DNA from: Clostridia bacterium
GTDB lineage: Bacteria > Bacillota > Clostridia > Christensenellales > Borkfalkiaceae
Direction: 5' to 3'
Length of the DNA: 64,000 bases
Assembly (NCBI GenBank): GCA_017465865.1
Contig: JAFTVF010000003.1
Location: 1 to 64,000, forward strand
Shown here in pieces: positions 60,219 through 64,000 of the stretch. The position numbers and the translations under genes were made by a program. Numbering within the stretch: the stretch's first letter is position 1; every line of letters starts with the position of its first letter. The notes beneath the pieces were generated by a model. It was given only the letters and a program-made list of their open reading frames with translations, had not been told where the DNA came from and searched no databases.

Positions 60219-61883
60219 TTATCCTAAAATTCCGATAGAGAGATAGCAGAAAAGAATGACGGAAACGGCGTCTACGATCGTCGTAATAAAGGGGTTTGCG
60301 ACGACGGCGGGGTCGAGCCGACAGACTTTTGCAACGATCGGAAGTAACGCGCCGACGAGCTTTGCGACGATGACCGTGCAAAGGAGCGCCAGCGATACGA
60401 CCAGACAGACCTGCCAAGTGTAGCCGTCTATTCCAAGCAGCATACCGTCGAGGAAGACGAGCTTTGCAAAGCAGACGATCGCAAGCGTTAGCCCGAGTAA
60501 GACCGAGGTGCGGAATTCTTTCCATAATACTCTCGCGACGTCTTTGGTTTCGATCTCGCCGATAGACAGGGCGCGAATGACGGTAACGGAGGCTTGAGAC
60601 CCCGAATTACCGCCCGTACCCATGATCATCGGTACGCAGGCGACGAGGCAGGTGGACAGGGCGGCTTCGTAGCTGTTTAGGATCATACTCGTAAAGGTAG
60701 AGCCGAGCATGAGGATGATCAGCCACAGCACGCGGTTTTTCCACAGCGAAAAAACACCTGTTTTGAGGTAAGGCTTCGCCGTCGGCGCCATAGCCGCCAT
60801 TTTTGCGATATCTTCGGTGTTCTCTTCTTGCAGGACGTCCATTGCGTCGTCAACGGTAACGATACCGACGAGCCGCATTTCCCTGTCTACGATGGGCAGG
60901 GCGAGGAAGCCGTAATCGGAGATCGTCCGCGCGACGTCTTCCTTGTCGTCCTCGGTATAGGCGTAAATGACGTTTTCGTGCATGATATCGCTGACGAACG
61001 CGTTTTTGGGCGCGAGCATCAGGTCTTTTGCCGAGACCAGACCTAAAATCATATTCGTGGGATCGGTAACGTAACAGGTGTAGATCGTTTCCTTGTCGAT
61101 CGCCGTGCGGCGAATCCGCTCGAACGCGTCGTCTACCGTCATCGTCGGGCGCAGGGAAACGAACTCAATCGTCATAATACTGCCCGCGCTGTCTTTGGGA
61201 TATTTCAAAATTTGATTGATATACTTGCGCGTTTCGCTGTCGCTTTGGGCGAGCACGCGCTTTACCACGCTTGCGGGCATTTCCTCGATCAAATCGACCG
61301 TATCGTCCAAAAACAGCTCGTCGAGCACGGCTTTGATTTCGCGGTCGGTCAGCTTGTGAATGAGCTTTTCCTTGACGTCGCTGTCCATTTCGACGAAAGT
61401 TTCCGAGGCGAGGTCTTTGGGCAGGATACGGAACAGGATCAGAAGATCGGTATCCTCCGTCGTTTCCTCGAAGACTTCCGCAAGGTCGATGGCGTTCATC
61501 GACGACAAAAGGGGTTTTAAGACGGCGAAATTCCGTTCTTTTAGAAGCATCAGGATATCGTCCAGCTCTGCAATACGCCGTACGATCTCCTGCGGCATTT
61601 CCTCGATAATGTCCACCGTGTCGTCTACGGACATCTCGTCCATGACCTTTTCAAGCTCGTCGTCGCGCAGGGCGTTGATTACGCTTTCTTGTAGGTTTTT
61701 GTCTAATAATAACAGTACTTCCGCAAGCAATTCGCTGCTCAGCGCACGGCAAAAGGGCGCGAGTGCGGAAGCGGGCAGGGTTGGCAAGATCTCCGCAAGG
61801 GGGGTCGGCTCGAATTTATTTGCAAGCGCCGCCGCGGTTTCGAAGTCTTGGCTTTCCAGCAGGGATAACAGTTCTTTGTTCAT
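60219..61883 (-). CDS. mgtE: Magnesium transporter MgtE
   Basis: Mg2+ channel of 554 residues. The cytoplasmic N-domain (residues about 20-150) has acidic repeats like LPASALAPF and DDTVDIIEEMPQEIVRR. A CBS pair covers about 150-290, with LALPIVDREMRLVGIVTVDDAMD and DVLQEENTEDIAKMAA as the plug-helix region. Five transmembrane helices follow from about residue 315 (NRVLWLIILMLGSTFTSMIL), with GTGGNSGSQASVTVIRAL as the conserved pore segment. ATG follows CGGAGGTAGAGTATT. A short leader ORF precedes it, possibly regulatory. I see no M-box riboswitch. Confidence 0.95.
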   Translation of the reverse strand: MNKELLSLLESQDFETAAALANKFEPTPLAEILPTLPASALAPFCRALSSELLAEVLLLLDKNLQESVINALRDDELEKVMDEMSVDDTVDIIEEMPQEIVRRIAELDDILMLLKERNFAVLKPLLSSMNAIDLAEVFEETTEDTDLLILFRILPKDLASETFVEMDSDVKEKLIHKLTDREIKAVLDELFLDDTVDLIEEMPASVVKRVLAQSDSETRKYINQILKYPKDSAGSIMTIEFVSLRPTMTVDDAFERIRRTAIDKETIYTCYVTDPTNMILGLVSAKDLMLAPKNAFVSDIMHENVIYAYTEDDKEDVARTISDYGFLALPIVDREMRLVGIVTVDDAMDVLQEENTEDIAKMAAMAPTAKPYLKTGVFSLWKNRVLWLIILMLGSTFTSMILNSYEAALSTCLVACVPMIMGTGGNSGSQASVTVIRALSIGEIETKDVARVLWKEFRTSVLLGLTLAIVCFAKLVFLDGMLLGIDGYTWQVCLVVSLALLCTVIVAKLVGALLPIVAKVCRLDPAVVANPFITTIVDAVSVILFCYLSIGILG

Positions 61884-61943
61884 AATACTCTACCTCCGTA
61901 ATTTTTTAGAAAAGGGCATAAAGGTAGCGTATACTCGAAGTGG

Positions 61944-62024
61944 TTATCGGCGCGCGGAAACGGAACGATCCGCGACCGAGATCGTACTTAGCGGGTCTAC
62001 GCCGGGACTGTGATAGTCTGTCAT
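61944..62024 (-). CDS. Short leader ORF (26 codons) upstream of mgtE
   Basis: A perfect AAGGAGGAA site nine bases before the ATG introduces a peptide starting MTDYHSPGVDPLSTI and ending VSARR. The stop codon lies 60 bp before mgtE, with the mgtE ribosome site in between. The peptide has Pro and Asp residues near its start (SPGVDP). Short proline- or acid-rich leader peptides upstream of Mg2+ transporters, such as MgtL in Salmonella, act as Mg2+-sensing attenuators; here that role is inferred. It could also be a small expressed protein of other use. Confidence 0.55.
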   Translation of the reverse strand: MTDYHSPGVDPLSTISVADRSVSARR

Positions 62025-62056
62025 AAGATCGTTCCTCCTTGTGGGTGTTTTTAGAA

Positions 62057-62300
62057 GTGAATTGCATTGCCTGACGGCGCGATATGCCGTTGGCGCGATA
62101 TTTGCCTTGTGGCAAGCGATATGCCCTATCGGGCGCGATATGTTTTGTCTTGCAAGCAAGCCAAAACGTAGTGGTAAAATTTATACAATTTTAATTGTAA
62201 ATACCAGCCACAACACTTGTGAAGCAAGCATATCGCACGAGCGTAAGCGAGTATATCGCAACGCAGTTATATCGCACGAAGTATATCACTTTTGAGCGAA
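62057..62300. repeat. Tandem-hairpin repeat array, GCGATAT-tag family (family B), copy 3
   Basis: Starts with one family A tag (GTGAATTG), then four GCGATAT tags around hairpins GCC-GTT-GGC, TTGCC-TTGT-GGCAA and GCCC-TATC-GGGC. The centre is inverted relative to copies 1 and 2 and its palindrome reads ACAATT-TT-AATTGT, so the G-C pair at position 5/10 of the other copies is replaced by T-A. The right half has ATATCGC three times and a final ATATCAC. It lies between the truncated surface-protein gene and the mgtE leader. Confidence 0.8.
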
Positions 62301-62323
62301 GCGAAAACACAGTTTGCCTTGCC

Positions 62324-64000
62324 TTATTCTTCCTTTTCGTGTTTTCTCAAAATCAAAAAGTCGGTTAAAATACAGATCGCGCCGAAGCCGAGAATGAGAT
62401 ATACGAGGCGGTAGAGCGCGTCTTTGTTGCTGTTCGTACTGCCGTATACCGCTTGTTCGGGGGTAGGCGGCGTGCCGTCGAAAAGATTGACGTAGGCTTT
62501 GGGGATATAGCCCGTCTGCGTTTCGCCGTTTTCGGCTGTATACGAGACGTGATAATAGGCGTGGTCGAGCTTGTCGATCTCGCCGAGCAGAGTGATCTTT
62601 GTACCGCGCGCAAGCCTTGAAACGGTGAGAAGCTCGGTGAGATAAGGGAATTTATAGAGGTATACCTCGCTCGATAAATACGCGGCCGCACGCGCGTTTT
62701 CCGCGTAGTCCGTGCGGTAATCCGCAAGCGGAGTGCAAAGGCTCGTTAAGGCGAGATACACGTCGTATTTTTGCGCGGTTTCGTCGAAGACGGCGAGTAC
62801 GTTATACTGCTCCGTTTCTCCGATTTTCAGCGCGGTCATGGCTTCGGATTTTCTCGAATGGCTAAGGTACGGGAAATATTCCGCGCCGTCGAGCGTTTCG
62901 ATATCGAAAGACACCACCAGCGCGTTGGGTTTTGTCTGGACGACGGAAAATTCCGCGCTTTCGGGGGCGAAGATCTGTTTGTCAACGCCACTGACGGGTA
63001 TGGTCTTGACCGTCGGAAGACAGAGCTTTTCCGTGGCGACGATATAGTTTTCTTGGTATAATACGTAGGTTTGGTTTTCCTTGATCCCGAACGCGAAGGA
63101 TACGGGGGTGATTTCGGGCGTGTACACGAGGGAAGCCGAGAAATCGTAGCTTTCCGCCGCGCCGAGTTTTACGACCGTTTTGTCTTGCAACGCGTACACC
63201 TCGCCCGCGTAATCCACGTGGAGCTTGGCCGTGCGTTCGGGCAGGTCGGTGCGGTATTTTTCACCCTCCGCGGTAGGGGAGAGGAATTCCTCTTCCGTGA
63301 AACGGTAGATGTCGTTGCCGTGCGCGGTATAGAGATACCCGTACGCGTCGGAGGTTAAGTGCGTGGTGTATTTCGGGGGCTTTGCAACGCCCGAGAGCTG
63401 CCACGCTCCGTCCGTTTGAGAGAGTACGAAACAATGATTGTTTTCGGTGATGAAATAGAATTTACCGTACACGCTCGCCGTGCCGACGAGGTGTTCCGTG
63501 AAGTCGTAGGAATAAACGTCTGCGCCGTCGTACAAAATCGCCTGCGTTTCGTTTGCGGCGAGGACTTTCCCGTCGTCCGCCGTTAAATATTTCGCGGAGA
63601 GCGCGGAGGGGATCGGCGTTTGGAAAGTCTGCGTTATCGTATCGTACACGGAGATACGGTCGTTGAGGTCGTCGGCGATATACAGCGCGTCGCCGTCGAG
63701 GTGGAGCGCCGTACCGCCGTCAATGCGGTTTTGCGAGGTGGAGCGGGCGCAGATCTCGTAGCCCGTAAACGCGTTATCGGTAAGAGAAAATTGCCGTACC
63801 CCGCCGTATTTGCTGGGTTGGTTGGTTTTTCGGATTACGTAGAAATATCCGCCGTGCGCGGAAACGGTGGCGTAACCGTTCGTTTCTTCAAACAGCAGGC
63901 TTTCCGCGCCGATCTGCGGTAACGCGTGGGTGAAAAATTTGCCCTCAAAGGTCGTACAGCCCAAAATGCCGTCGCTGACAACGATCGACGAAATCAGCTC
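62324..64000 (-). CDS. Large surface-type protein with C-terminal SH3-like region and membrane helix (partial, 5' end outside window)
   Basis: The frame is open through the window edge, so the start is missing; at least 559 residues are present. The body consists of repeated beta-rich segments with spaced aromatic residues (GGYFYVIRKTN, GDALYIADDLNDRISVYD, YGYLYTAHGNDIYRF), resembling a propeller-like fold. Near the end, LSRLARGTKITLLGEIDK-like sequence and YYHVSYTAENGETQTGYIPKAY look like a bacterial SH3 domain, then a helix (YRLVYLILGFGAICILTDFLIL) and a basic tail. It is probably anchored with its bulk outside. I cannot name the family. Confidence 0.7.
   Translation of the reverse strand, partial: ELISSIVVSDGILGCTTFEGKFFTHALPQIGAESLLFEETNGYATVSAHGGYFYVIRKTNQPSKYGGVRQFSLTDNAFTGYEICARSTSQNRIDGGTALHLDGDALYIADDLNDRISVYDTITQTFQTPIPSALSAKYLTADDGKVLAANETQAILYDGADVYSYDFTEHLVGTASVYGKFYFITENNHCFVLSQTDGAWQLSGVAKPPKYTTHLTSDAYGYLYTAHGNDIYRFTEEEFLSPTAEGEKYRTDLPERTAKLHVDYAGEVYALQDKTVVKLGAAESYDFSASLVYTPEITPVSFAFGIKENQTYVLYQENYIVATEKLCLPTVKTIPVSGVDKQIFAPESAEFSVVQTKPNALVVSFDIETLDGAEYFPYLSHSRKSEAMTALKIGETEQYNVLAVFDETAQKYDVYLALTSLCTPLADYRTDYAENARAAAYLSSEVYLYKFPYLTELLTVSRLARGTKITLLGEIDKLDHAYYHVSYTAENGETQTGYIPKAYVNLFDGTPPTPEQAVYGSTNSNKDALYRLVYLILGFGAICILTDFLILRKHEKEE

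Noticed and set aside
61884-62300. M-box riboswitch before mgtE
   Set aside because: I cannot find the conserved M-box core segments; the region holds a short ORF and a family B array instead. A covariance search would settle it.

Overview
The window reads as a chromosomal segment of an anaerobic, low-to-mid G+C Firmicute, most likely a gut Clostridia lineage. The evidence is a pyruvate formate-lyase system, a lipoteichoic-acid-synthase-like sulfatase, meso-diaminopimelate dehydrogenase, a stand-alone two-gene SMS-type Fe-S assembly pair, strong Shine-Dalgarno sites and many TTGACA/TATAAT promoters with 17-18 bp spacing. No rRNA, tRNA, CRISPR array, prophage or insertion sequence was recognised. 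Nearly all genes look like housekeeping or transport genes.

Layout. 1-10 kb: hairpin-array repeats, a Nudix hydrolase, purA, ddh, a two-gene envelope unit (small membrane protein and LtaS-like sulfatase), then radA and rqcP-ispDF on the minus strand. 10-18 kb: rpoB and rpoC under their own promoter; RpoB carries a long acidic tail. 18-24.7 kb: a GtrA-like protein, then the formate-lyase locus (pflA, thioredoxin-like protein, a PflB lacking its glycyl-radical domain, and that domain as a separate 77-residue protein), an unknown protein, a ComEC-like secreted metallo-hydrolase and tcdA. 24.7-27.2 kb: metY and metA on the minus strand, separated by a hairpin-array repeat. 27.3-34.5 kb: a complete Opp/Dpp-type peptide ABC importer whose second permease carries an RCC1-like beta-propeller in its first external loop. 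34.6-41 kb: CorC/CNNM transporter, galE, YgjP-like metallopeptidase, smsC-smsB and an M18 aminopeptidase; a second M18 peptidase converges on it. 42.6-49 kb: MarR regulator and MacB-like exporter, DUF378 protein, LemA and DUF2207 proteins. 49-54 kb: a membrane-anchored DUF1508 protein, two FAD oxidoreductases, and a small AT-rich islet with two XRE regulators and a divergent unknown gene. 54-64 kb: pepV, radC, a two-component system, a HAD phosphatase with cysK, mgtE with a short leader ORF, and a truncated surface protein at the right edge.

Functional links. pflA, pflB and the small glycyl-radical protein should together convert pyruvate and CoA to acetyl-CoA and formate. metA (Glu111, predicted acetyl-CoA dependent) and metY form a direct-sulfhydrylation route to homocysteine, and cysK adds cysteine synthesis. 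The peptide importer and three peptidases (two M18 and PepV) fit a peptide-consuming lifestyle.

The most unusual items are the split formate-lyase, the permease/beta-propeller chimera, and a mosaic repeat system. In the repeats, many different short hairpins are punctuated by a constant tag (GTGAATTG, GCGATAT or AGTAAM); the tag inverts across a central palindrome, and paired changes between copies preserve the stems.
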